Of a DNA stretch of 64,000 nucleotides, positions 1-9,793 are shown one piece after another; within the stretch, counting starts at the first letter, position 1; every line of letters begins with the position of its first letter. Position numbers and translations under genes: made by a program. The stretch is taken from NCBI GenBank assembly GCA_033239525.1, contig BSYO01000004.1, forward strand, positions 25,644,037 to 25,708,036, in the 5' to 3' direction. The notes below the pieces were generated by a model. It was not told where the DNA came from. It did no database searches and saw only the letters and a list, made by a program, of their open reading frames with translations. Source of the DNA: Nepenthes gracilis (taxonomy: Eukaryota > Streptophyta > Magnoliopsida > Caryophyllales > Nepenthaceae).

Positions 1-204
1 AGTTATTCCAACTAGTCTCCAATCAACAACAATTGTAAGACCACATGATTGTCATTCAAACTGATCTGACCATTACTCGACAAATAAATTTAGATTTTGC
101 AAATCGAGTTGCCACTCTAAAAATAGAGTCTCCATCGTCAGATGCTAACAATTCTAATATATCCTGTAATATGACTCATCGATGAAGACAAGATAGTGAA
201 GCAC

Positions 205-1023
205 CTTATAGACGCGATTTTAGGCCCCGACACTATGAGCAAAACCGGGATCCGGATGAATATCTCTTTAAAAATATCAAATTGGATGCCTCTACTTTTG
301 ACAGCTGCTTAGACCCTCGAGTTTTTACTTAATGGGTCCGCAATATGAATCATTTCTTTGAATGATATGACGTGTTGGAAGATATGAGAGTTGAGTTTAT
401 TAGCCTCAAGTTGACCAAAAATACTCAATTATTTTGAGAATATGTTGAGAACCTCATTGTTAGGCATCAGGCCGTCCCTGTCAGGAGTCGGGCCGAAATA
501 AAATGATACCTTCAAGAGAAATATTTATCCCGCTCCTACAGTAACAACTTACCAGACTAATAGGATGCCCTTCGACGGGGTAACGATCCGTAACTGAATA
601 TATGACTCAATTCAATAAATTTCAGATGAGATGTCACATCATTGGAAACGAGGCCATAATATTAAGCAGGTTCCAATAAGGACTATATGAGAACCTTAGG
701 AGAGAACTTGTCCTCCGTAAAGTTACTATTTTGGACCATGCGTATAATTTTGTCCGAAATTTTAAATTAGTTACCAGGACACCGTATCATCAATCAACAT
801 ATCATACTCCTACTGCAAATTCTAAGTCTGTCTTAGGACCCCCTCCATCCACCATTTTCCATACAAGGAAAGTCCGAGGAAAGGGTACTGAAAACCTGAA
901 TAGAAATTTTCAATTACAATACTTCAATTGTAAAAGTTTTGGACATATTTCTTCCAAATATGCGAGTGGAACCTTATTTATTGGCAGACAATACGGAATT
1001 AATGAGGAACCTCTTGAAAAATA
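205..1023 (+). pseudogene. Chromovirus gag remnant with damaged zinc knuckle
   Basis: Conceptual translation gives the plant gypsy gag pattern: a 'TFDSCLDPRVF' start, then 'MNHFFE-YDV', then 'LQEKYLSRSY', then an arginine/leucine-rich stretch. In-frame stops sit where the family usually has Trp or Gln (for example TGA at 363-365). The zinc knuckle near 920-965 reads Y-x2-C-x4-H-x4-Y, so the first and last cysteines have become tyrosine. It cannot make a working nucleocapsid. It is followed by the protease-like region. Confidence 0.75.
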
Positions 1024-1171
1024 AGTTTATGAACCCAAGTTAGAGGAGGTTAATGATTTAAATGGTAATAGCATTAACACATTTATGGGCTTCATCAAGA
1101 CTAATTCTTCTAGCTTAGGCTCCCGTTCTTCCTCTCCTAATATGTCATTTCTTGGTATTATATGATGCACC

Positions 1172-1560
1172 TTGATGCAATCCAAAGCGGTTAATAATTG
1201 GCGTCGTCATGTCATCTTTCACACTTATATTAGAGTGAATCGGAAAAATTGTAAAATTTTCATGAATAGCAGTAATTGTATCAATGCGGTCTCAACTAAT
1301 ACTATTTCTCATTTGGGATTCAAAGCTGTCCCGCACCATAATCCATATAGCGTTTCGTGGATTCACACATCTTCTATAGTCATCAAAGATTACTATCTCG
1401 TACTCATTCAATTCTTAGAATATAAAGATTATATTTAGTGTGACGTTATACCAATGGACATGGGTCATATCATTCTTAGGTGCCCTTGGTTATACGACTT
1501 AAATGTCACAATCAAAGGTCATTCTAATTCCTATTCTTTTGTTTACAGGGGAAAGAAAAT
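1172..1560 (+). pseudogene. Chromovirus aspartic-protease region remnant
   Basis: Between gag and the RT start, the translation holds 'FMNSSNCINAVSTNT', the place of the D-[ST]-G protease centre. The usual aspartate-containing motif is degraded to MNSS. Downstream, 'MDMGHIILRCPWLYDL' matches the conserved 'D..LG.PWL' tail of plant gypsy proteases, with ILR in place of the usual ILG. A stop at 1436-1438 separates the two parts. No activity is expected. Confidence 0.65.
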
Positions 1561-1689
1561 TCACACTTATCATTTACCCCCAAAATCAATGACTCTCAAT
1601 AAATAAAGGGTTGTGATAGGGACAAAAGGATTACATATCATTAGTCTCACAGTATTTGAACGTATAGCTATCAACGAGTCTATTGTATT

Positions 1690-2440
1690 TGCTGTTATCA
1701 TTTTCAAAACCTTTCAGAATTCTTTCATATTGATTCGTAATGAGACCCATCAAATCCTTAAAAACTTTTAAGATGTTTTTCCATTCTTAGTTGTAACTGG
1801 TTATAACCCCCAAAAACTATTAGACCTTATCCCGATATCCCCACATATTAGTGTGTCCATAACGGTCGAAAAATTTGCACTACACCTTCATGACTTACAC
1901 ATCAAGATCAATAAACAATTAAAAATAATCAATACCTCATATAAATTTCAAGCTGATATACATAAAAAAACATATTTCATTTCATGTTAGAGTTTCTGTT
2001 ATGGTTCAGATTAGACCAGAGCGGCGTCTAGATGGGTTCATTTCTAAATTTCAGACCCGTAGTGCTAGTTCATTTAAAATTTTACAGCGATTTGGATCAA
2101 ATGCATATATTATTGATATTCCATCTCCTTTTGGTTTTCATAATACTTTCTATATTGAAAATTTACTTGCTTATAAAAATAATTTTAAACTACCAATTGA
2201 TCCCTTTGACGTGCCCCTAAATGCCCCACATATTGCATGTCCACCCATTCCTACGCAACTCTCCACCCTCCCAGTGTACAATGATAAAATTGATATTATT
2301 CTAGATGAGCAAATTAAGTTTTCCAATTATGGAAAGGTTCAATGCTTCCTTATCCATTGGATTGGCCAGCCAGACTCCGAGATTATTTCGACTTCTAGAG
2401 AGACACACTAACAGTTCAACTCAGGTATTTTGGCATTTTA
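1690..2440 (+). pseudogene. RT start fused to integrase C-terminus and chromodomain
   Basis: In one frame 'DVFP', the opening of the RT region, runs straight into 'VVTGYNP', the end of the integrase core (about 1770-1805). About 800 codons that normally lie between are absent. Next come 'FALHLHDLH' and 'YKFQADIHKK', a frameshift near 1985, then 'MVQIRPER' and 'FKILQRFGSNAYIIDI' (integrase C-terminal GPF-like module). The last part, 'LDEQIKF...FLIHWIGQPDSE', is a chromodomain that ends in stops. The protein is not functional. Confidence 0.75.
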
Positions 2441-2639
2441 TTCAAGTTAGCAGTATTGCCCATCTCCAAACCTAAGTCCTTTTCGTTCCAACAGCATTGG
2501 TGGGTTAGTCCGATTTTAGCCCCACTCACACGTGTCTATTAACGCCGGCGAAATATTGTACAGCCGCATAGCTTGTTATTGGGGAATTAATTATAGAAGT
2601 TTTACTCGACGGGGTCCAATCTCAACCACTCGGGGAGAA

Positions 2640-3230
2640 TTGATACAGAGATCATGAATGTAGAGATTTGATTTAATTTTATTTTCAAATTAAAATTGAT
2701 TTTGATTTCCAATTAGAAGAGATTTTCAGTTTAATTTTATTTTCAATTTGATTAGAAGTTATTAAATTTGATTTTCTTTCCAAATTAGATTTGTTTTTAT
2801 TTTCAATTAGAAGAGATTTGAGTTTATTTCTCATTTAATTTTATTTTTAAATTAAAAATTATTAGATTTAATTTTGTTTTCAAATTATATTAGATATAGG
2901 GTTCTTTATATAAGGATTCTAACTTTATTGTTGGACAAGTATTGATGAATTAAATAAAATTTAAGTAATTATGATTTTCTTCCCCTCTCTCTACTGGTCT
3001 CTACTTCTTCTCTCCCCTGATCTTTTATTCTCTTTCCCCTAGTTCTCCTCCAGTTTCTTCTCTTTCTCTCAGTTTTTTCTCCCTCCCCTCCCCTGCTATT
3101 CCCCTTTCCCCCCTTCCCTCTTGTCTGTCTCATTCTCCCTCCCCTATTGTCCTTCATTCTTCTTCTCTTTCCCTTCCCCTGCGCTCCCCCCTCCTTGCAT
3201 CAAAAGTGCTTTTATCATTGGTGTTCTTTT
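2640..3230 (+). repeat. LTR-like AT/CT-rich stretch
   Basis: Short AT-rich blocks recur (TTTTATTTTCAA, AATTAGAAGAGATTT), then a TATATAA box at 2907-2913, then a long CT-rich tract at 2980-3195. This layout fits the 3' LTR of the preceding chromovirus. It could also be promoter and leader DNA of the gene that follows. No second LTR copy is in the window for comparison. Confidence 0.45.
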
Positions 3231-3238
3231 CAATCTCT

Positions 3239-3331
3239 ATGCATTTTGCTACCACACCGAAATTTTTCTTTGGCCTACCATACTCTTGCTTTGTTGTTTC
3301 CGCAAGCTATCCAGGATTGAGCTTTGGGATT
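3239..3331 (+). other. Candidate first exon with transit-peptide-like start
   Basis: An ATG just after the CT-rich tract opens a 31-codon frame starting MHFATTPKFFFGLP and continuing into CFVVSASYPGL. It is rich in Ser, Ala and aromatics and poor in acidic residues, like a plastid transit peptide. The frame closes at 3332 with no convincing GT donor before it, so the link to the exon at 3661 is unproven. It may be the true first exon with an unusual junction, a damaged exon, or chance. Confidence 0.3.
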
Positions 3332-3660
3332 TAATGGAGGACTTAAAAATGCTACCTACAAACACCTTACATGCAATGATTTCAAATATTGTTATTGTAG
3401 CATGTGACACAGAATTGGCTGATGCTTATTCTCAAATATCGTTATTGCTTATTCGCCTAGAAAAGAAGTTGACGACACGTGAGCCTTTCATCTCCATTTG
3501 GCATTACTCAATCAGGCTTTTGCCTTTTGAGAAAATTCTGCACTACTTCCTTTTGCAAATTTGTCTATAGTTCTATAATTTCTTTGTATTTATTAATTGT
3601 TATCTTTTTAAGTTTACTATTCTTTGTAAGGAATAGGATAAGGACCTATCCATTCCTAAG

Positions 3661-6614
3661 GACTCTAATAAGGAACATCTACGGAACCAGGGTCAACATT
3701 TGCTTTCCAATCTACAGTCTCTTGGATTAATGGGTTTGGTGGATAGTACGGGCCCTCTGACTTCCAACTATGAGCTTAAAACTTCTGCTAAACAAAATAG
3801 GGGAAAATCTTTAAGCTTGCTGGTGAGCTTACACTTACTCTCACCCACTTGATTGGTAGGTGGGCAGGCAGGCTAAGATTCCTACATAATAAGACCCATC
3901 ATGCTATGGCACAACAATAAGGTTAAATTAAAAGGGTTTTGGAACTGATTATTTGTTAGAGATTGAATTAGTTCACATCCTTTTTGAATATTAGGTCCTA
4001 CAACATATCAAAGCCATCAAGTGCCTATGACAAAGTCCATGTTTCATGTTTGTATAAACGTTGGTTTGATTCTTTTTAGTTTTAATTTGTCAAACTTGTG
4101 ATAAAATAATCATTAATAATAAGGTCAGGTAGAACCTCTGGGATGCTATGTACCTCTCCAACCCCCAAAACCAATGTCTCTTTTGCCTTTCTTTGTTTAT
4201 TTATTTTTTCTTTTTTGCGGGGTGGGGGGTGACACGTGTAAATTTGCTTCTTTTTGTGCATTTAGTTGATTAGTACTCCAACTTGTTTTCTATGACACAA
4301 CCTTTTGAATTATTTCTCATTTCCATCCATTACAGACTTATCTTGTTGTACAGTTTTCTTCCGGAAAGAAAGAAGTGATTATGGTTGATCCTTTGGAAGC
4401 CAAAAGGATTGCTGCGAAGGAAATGGAAGAAATTCAAGCAAAAGAGAAGCTCAAGGTTGGGCATTTTTGTCTTTTTATTTATTTTCAGTTGCTTTCTAAG
4501 TGCTATTGTTTATCTATTATAGCTACATGCCTTTGTAATCTACTCCCAAAAGACCTGGTATGTAGAAAATATGGCATAATTCTTGTATTCCAATAAACAT
4601 TTAAATAATGCTTTTGAAATGAGTATTTCTTGTTTTCTTCTAAATCCTGCCCATTTTCCCTGGGTTTTTAGGTTTGGAAGTGTAGCATTCTGTATGCTGC
4701 TCAAGGATTTTTACATTGCTATAATCTAATTTACCTAGATGTTGTTGTTCAAGTGAAGAAATAGACTTTGTAGGTTAGGGCTGTTGTCTGTTGAACCCTT
4801 CCTAGACCCATAATGCATGGTTGGGAATTTTGGAACCTTTATTCTCGTAGCTAGATCCAAGCTCAGATGGAGGAGATTGATATGAGTAGTGATGTAAGAC
4901 AACACTACAGTTGTTGGTAACTTAAGAAGGGATTCAATTCTGATCTGCTGAAATATTGAAATTACATCGAAATATGCTCCTAACTTCTTCCGTAAGACAC
5001 TTCCAAAAAATAATAACATTCTGAATAAAGTAACAATAAATAAATAATAGATAAATTCAAATGAAACCCCTAATCCATGCCCTTACGATGAGTAGTAATA
5101 CTTTCACCCTGCCTCAATAGAAACTGACATGGACTCAAGGGGGAAAGGATACACAAAGGGTGCTTGGGCACTCAAGGAAATGGTTATGCCATCAACCAAT
5201 CAAGTGTCCAACTCAAGGTTTTTTTGACTTTTTTTTTTGGTGGGGGGGTGTCTTAGGAGGATGTATCGAAGCAGGAATGGAAAGGGTAATTCAGGGTCTC
5301 CTAGTGAAGGTTCTTGCATTGGGTATGATGGTCTTGGAAAGGATTATGGTGCAGATTCACAGTGGAAGGTATGTGAACGTTTTTGGATGTCCCACCCGGT
5401 TGTCACGCTTGCTAGCAAATCTGACTAAACATCTGTAATTGTGGAGCTCACGATGGGTGGAATCTGATGCTGCTAATCAATCTCAGATGGGCTTTGGTTT
5501 CTCCAAATCCAGGATGGATTGTTGCTTCCTTGAGAGTGAAGAAATCCCTTTAATTGTAACATATGTGCATTTGCTTGATCCAAAAACAATTCTTCAGTTT
5601 CTTGTCTTCTCGAGCCATCATAGCAGTATTGGTTTTGTTGTGGGTCGAGGGGTTATGTTTTTTTTGAGGATGGACTACTTCAGACACGAACAAGCCAGAC
5701 AATAAGAAGACCCGGACAAAAGAGGCAGAAAAGGAGACGGGGGTGAGCCAAGGAAATAGAAAAAAGGAGGAGATAATAGGAATACAAAGCAGAGTAAAGA
5801 AAATTTGGCAAGAGTACTTTCTTTGGCTCTTATGCCATTTAGATTGTGTAAAACCAACCACACAGGTTTCATATTATTGCCTTGCGTTTATAGATATCCA
5901 ATATTACATGAGGACAAAAGTACCCTTGCACATGTACATAGTAACTATGTTTGCATCTCTTTGGGAGATGTAATCCTTCTCTATTTTACCAGTTGGATGG
6001 AAAAAATACGAATGAGATTTAAAATTTATGAAAACCTTCTAAATAGTTTTTTTTTTTTAATATTGTGTTAAATATTCAATGGATCTTTCTATTTTGAAAA
6101 AATTTTAAATATATATATATTTATTTTTTTAAAATTTTAAATCTCCACCGTTAGCTCTTTGGATAAAAGAGGAGTAGGGGGAGCATTTCTAAAAAGAAAT
6201 GCACCCACTAAGCCCCAAGTATAAGGAACTTAACAGCATCATTGAGCCGGAGCCACCATGAAATTTGATCTAAGGTTTATATGTACCATTAAACTCAGGT
6301 GATCTTCGATTTTCTCCATTATTCCTGCATTCTTATATTTGACTCATTCACAAATCACCCGGGAAGTAAACAATGATCTGATCACAGAGAAAATGCCGAG
6401 CTGAAGCGATAAATGGAGCATGGGCGATGATCGGTCTCATGGCTGGCTTAGTCATCGAGGGTCACACTGGAAAGAGTATTCTGAGCCAGGTAAAATTCTC
6501 ATCCCTTTGTGAGCGGCTTCTGCAGGCATGAGTGTTCTAAACCGGCTGTAACTCTTTACTCTCTGTCAGCTGGCTGGATATTTGGATGCAATCATCGGTT
6601 TTTTCTCGAGATAG
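3661..6614 (+). CDS. Small LHC-like single-helix protein, three exons seen, 5' end uncertain
   Basis: Exons: 3661-3822 (acceptor possibly at 3636 instead), 4354-4455, 6388-6489 and 6570-6614. All junctions are GT-AG and phase 0, and the frame ends at TAG 6612-6614. The second exon is charged (MVDPLEAKRIAAKEMEEIQ). The third carries AEAINGAWAMIGLMAGLVIE, a membrane helix with the E-x2-N-G core of the chlorophyll a/b-binding family, but Ala replaces the usual Arg. The last exon adds LAGYLDAIIGFF. A role in the thylakoid, in pigment binding or photoprotection, is inferred. It is not LIL3, OHP, SEP or ELIP as I know their helix sequences. I cannot name it. Confidence 0.65.
5257..5368 (+). other. 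Exon-like open stretch inside the intron
   Basis: A pyrimidine/T tract and CTTAG precede it, and AAG|GTATGT follows it. In between, one frame gives a hydrophilic, Gly/Ser-rich peptide (RMYRSRNGKGNSGSPSEGSC and on to DSQWK). Its length and phase (1+37x3) do not fit between the phase-0 exons of the host gene. It could be an exon of another nested gene, a cryptic exon, or chance. Not recognised. Confidence 0.2.
6186..6205. repeat. Perfect short hairpin
   Basis: GCATTTCT and AGAAATGC are perfect inverted arms around an AAAA loop, in the intron about 180 bp before the helix-coding exon. Possibly the tip of a small foldback element. No function assigned. Confidence 0.4.
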
Positions 6615-9600
6615 ACAGCTTCTTTCCTACGAGCTAAACACACGTCGAATCAATTCTTTCAAATTCGAGTTCATATAGCTTCTTGTGATTCTTCAGAATT
6701 GTTTCTCGAAATGCCTATAGCATGATCACAAATAGCCTAGTGGTCACGTAAGCCTCTTTGCTTGACAGTTTTTACCACCTGAATAAAGAAAAATATTGCA
6801 ATGCTTCATTGTCATTATGAAGTTGTTAGATTTCATGTTTATTATGTTTTTTTTTTTTTTAGCCGTAGGTGATTGTGATTTTCTGTCCTACATTCAATTT
6901 CTAATTTCATTTTGTTTTATTGTTTTTTTAGGTATTTTTTCCTTTTTCTTTTTTTATAGGTTTTTTTTTTTTGCATATTTAATTTTTGCTGTTTCTAGCA
7001 TTGCATGGAGGCACGTGGCGTCGGCCTACAATACATAATACTACTACCGTGTCCTATGGATTTAATTAAGGATATAACATAGATGGACTCATAAAATCCA
7101 AACGGCAAATTGATTTTCACATATTATTGGTTTTTATATATAAATAAATATTTAATGAGTTTATAAAACTAATAATCAATAAAGAGTATGATTAAATTTG
7201 TATACAATGTAAATTTGTGATAATTAAATGTCAACTATACTTTTTTTTACCCTTTGTAAATAAATATTTTAGATGCTCTAATTTTTTAGCATTCTTTGAC
7301 AACTTTGATGTTTTATAAATCATTTACTTATTTTTAAGATGCCATTAAAAATAAATTCGGATAAATAATGCTGACTACTTAATTATTTTATTTGAATCTA
7401 TTAGTATCTTTTGATGGATAATATATTATATTATTATGGATTATTTAAAAGTGGCTAAAGCTTATTTTTTAATATTACCTTTTATATAAAATGCTAGCAC
7501 TAAATTATATTTTTGTATAAGGAAAAAAATTATGTAAAAGTTAGCTTTTTTTATTTTTTTTTAGTTGATATTTTTATCTAAAAATAATTTTTAGATATTG
7601 AAGCGTCTCTAGATTTAAATTGTTTAATAAATTAGAGAGTTATTTGATTTTTATCTTGTAGGTTGAACTAGAGCTAATTCAGTTTCTAGAACTTTAAACT
7701 TGAAATCTATGCAATACAATTAAAAATAAAATGTCAGAATATTGATGAAATTTACTCTCTAATTTATCCTCCGACACTTAAATAAGTAATCTTTTTATAT
7801 TAAATAAAAATAAAATGAGAAAGGAAATATATACAAGTGCATGTGTACGAGAATTAAGTGCTGGATATGTCCAACTGTGGAGTGATTTAAAAGTGTGCTT
7901 AATCAGGAAGCGGCTTAGAGATGAAGAATTTATCTCTAAGGATAGAGTGCATGACACTTAAAAAGAGAGCGGGTCTTCTGGATGAAAAGTATAATGCCCA
8001 GATAGAGGGCCTCCTAGAGAGAGCATGGCGCCTAAATGGAGGGAGGGTATCCTGAAAAGAGGGCCTACACTCGTAAGAGAGTGACTAATGGCGGATCAAG
8101 ATTGTGCTCGTTAGCAAGTGGCTTTGAGAGATAAATGAGAAAAAGTCCTCCTGCTCCTCATTACTAGAGATTGGGTCTCTTTTTTTCCTCCTTTTTTTTT
8201 CTCCGTATTCTGTCTGCACGCTTAAAGATATCTTTTTTGGATTCAGAGTTCTTTCTTTTTTACTATAGTGAAGGGGTAATTATAATATTGACAGGCAGTT
8301 CGAATCTTCCTCGTTGATGGCAACCGTCTGATGAACTGTCCATTTGAATAATAGTATATCACTTGGCTAATACAACTGCCTATTGTGAGTTGCTAGACGT
8401 ACAAGAATGGGTCATCTTTAATTAGGCCAATTAAGTTAGTATAGCCTTTTAGATCAATTTAGCCGATTGGGATGTCGAATGAACTTTTGAGTCGAAGGAG
8501 ATTTATTGAGGATGGGCTACCCTTTGAATCCTTCATCTATCCGTGGGTCTTTGCGCTAACCTGACCTATTTTTTACCGTCTCAATCATATATTTTTATGT
8601 AAATATAAATTTATAAAATATTAAAAAATTATAATATACATAGTTAGTTCATGCCGGGCTATATTTTTTTTAAAGGACGGGCATAATAACTATATCTTGC
8701 TCTAAGTTGGGCCTAATTAGCTTGGCCAAATTTAACGGTCAATATTTTACTTTTAAACATGGCCGGTAACAAAGTTTTGATTAGATAAATTTAGAACTAT
8801 ATAAATAATTGTTACTATTTAATACAAGTTATGGCAGTTAACCTAAAATTATAAAGCGTAAGTTCTCAAAATAAGAAAATATCATAGGGAAGATGCAAAT
8901 AGCTTAATTCTTATAAATTTATAATCGACGTAGCATTAAATCTTATTTTAATTTTTTAAATTATTAATCTTGTAAATGAAAAAAATGATATAATTAATGA
9001 AAGACGAAATATATTATTTTGAAAGAGATGCAGATATATATTTTATTTTTCAATAAAAATGATTTCTTTTTATTAAATAGAACGTGAGCCAGATTAAATG
9101 CAGCGATCCATTGCAGAACAAAACAGGCGAAGATGGATTTGTAATAAATGATAAGACATGATTGGGTTTACGTTGCCGAGGGTCAGCAGTTCCTGGGTCC
9201 TCCCTGTAATTCCCAACAAGTTGCAGGGTTATATGTAATATACTGAGTTATTTTAATTGATTATTTAAAGTTATCTAAATATATATATATTTTTAAAGTA
9301 AATTATATATTTTTACAATTCATCGTAAGATAATATTTCTATTGATCTAATAAAATTGGATTTGGGCTAGGTTTAGAGGAGAATGCATGGCTAGCATATC
9401 GAACCGGGTCGGATTGTATTAAGTTTGATTACTTAAGTCAAAAATATAATCATAGTCATTTAAATCAAAATCGAGTTGGCTTATTTTAGGTTTTATGTGC
9501 CTTTGATCAAAATTTTATATTAATATAAAAAAATATAAAATATAACTATTATTAAAAATAAAATATTTAACTAAATATGTTATTAAGATTATTTAAAAGT

Positions 9601-9793
9601 ATAAAGTTATTATCTACATTAGAAAAAAGAATATATAATCTAATGGGAAAATTTAATTATTGCTCATCATATTATTCCCCTGCTCACGTAATTAAATAAT
9701 TATCTACAATGGAGAAAACTGTGCATGTTTACGTAGCTCCTCTAGCTCTAGACAAGAAATGGCGGCAATACCAAAAGCACTAGAGTTTCCACT
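6615..9793. other. Intergenic region without a supported gene
   Basis: AT-rich DNA separates the end of the plus-strand LHC-like gene from the 3' end of the minus-strand SMAX1-type gene. The first 200 bases are the probable 3' UTR of the former. A more GC-rich, repeat-like island lies at 7850-8580. Around 9360-9480 is a 'gggtcggattg' type fragment with looser parallels near 22860-22960, probably a dispersed repeat. No ORF here has family features. Confidence 0.6.
7850..8580. repeat. GC-richer repeat-like island, unclassified
   Basis: About 700 bp stands out from its AT-rich surroundings and is full of short purine blocks (AGAGAGGG, AGAGGGCC, GAGAGTGAC), followed by a T-rich tract. It has no long ORF. 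It looks like a decayed LTR or leader of a retroelement, but neither ends nor coding motifs were found. Confidence 0.25.

Larger units (their letters stand above)
180..2600 (+). mobile_element. Decayed Ty3/gypsy chromovirus with internal deletion
   Basis: In order the stretch holds a gag-like region, a zinc knuckle, a protease-like region, the first residues of the RT region, then directly the integrase C-terminus and a chromodomain-like tail. The gag and integrase-tail sequences resemble plant chromoviruses (family knowledge). Most of RT, RNase H and integrase is missing. Stops and frameshifts occur throughout, so the element is dead. The 5' LTR lies outside the window, and an LTR-like stretch follows at 2640. 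Clade within the chromoviruses not assigned. Confidence 0.8.
4456..6387 (+). other. Long intron of the LHC-like gene
   Basis: A 1.9 kb GT-AG intron, AT-rich with several short open frames but no recognisable protein. It holds an exon-like stretch at 5257-5368, reported separately. From 6041 to 6140 it is very T/A-rich. No complete transposon was recognised. Confidence 0.55.

Noticed and set aside
3121..3570. 149-codon plus-strand frame overlapping the CT-rich tract
   Set aside because: The start is a translated CT tract and the rest lacks motifs; a different frame (ATG at 3239) looks more like a real first exon.
4354..6614. Assignment of the LHC-like gene to LIL3, OHP, SEP or ELIP
   Set aside because: The helix and flanking sequence differ from the sequences of those families that I know; naming it would be a guess.
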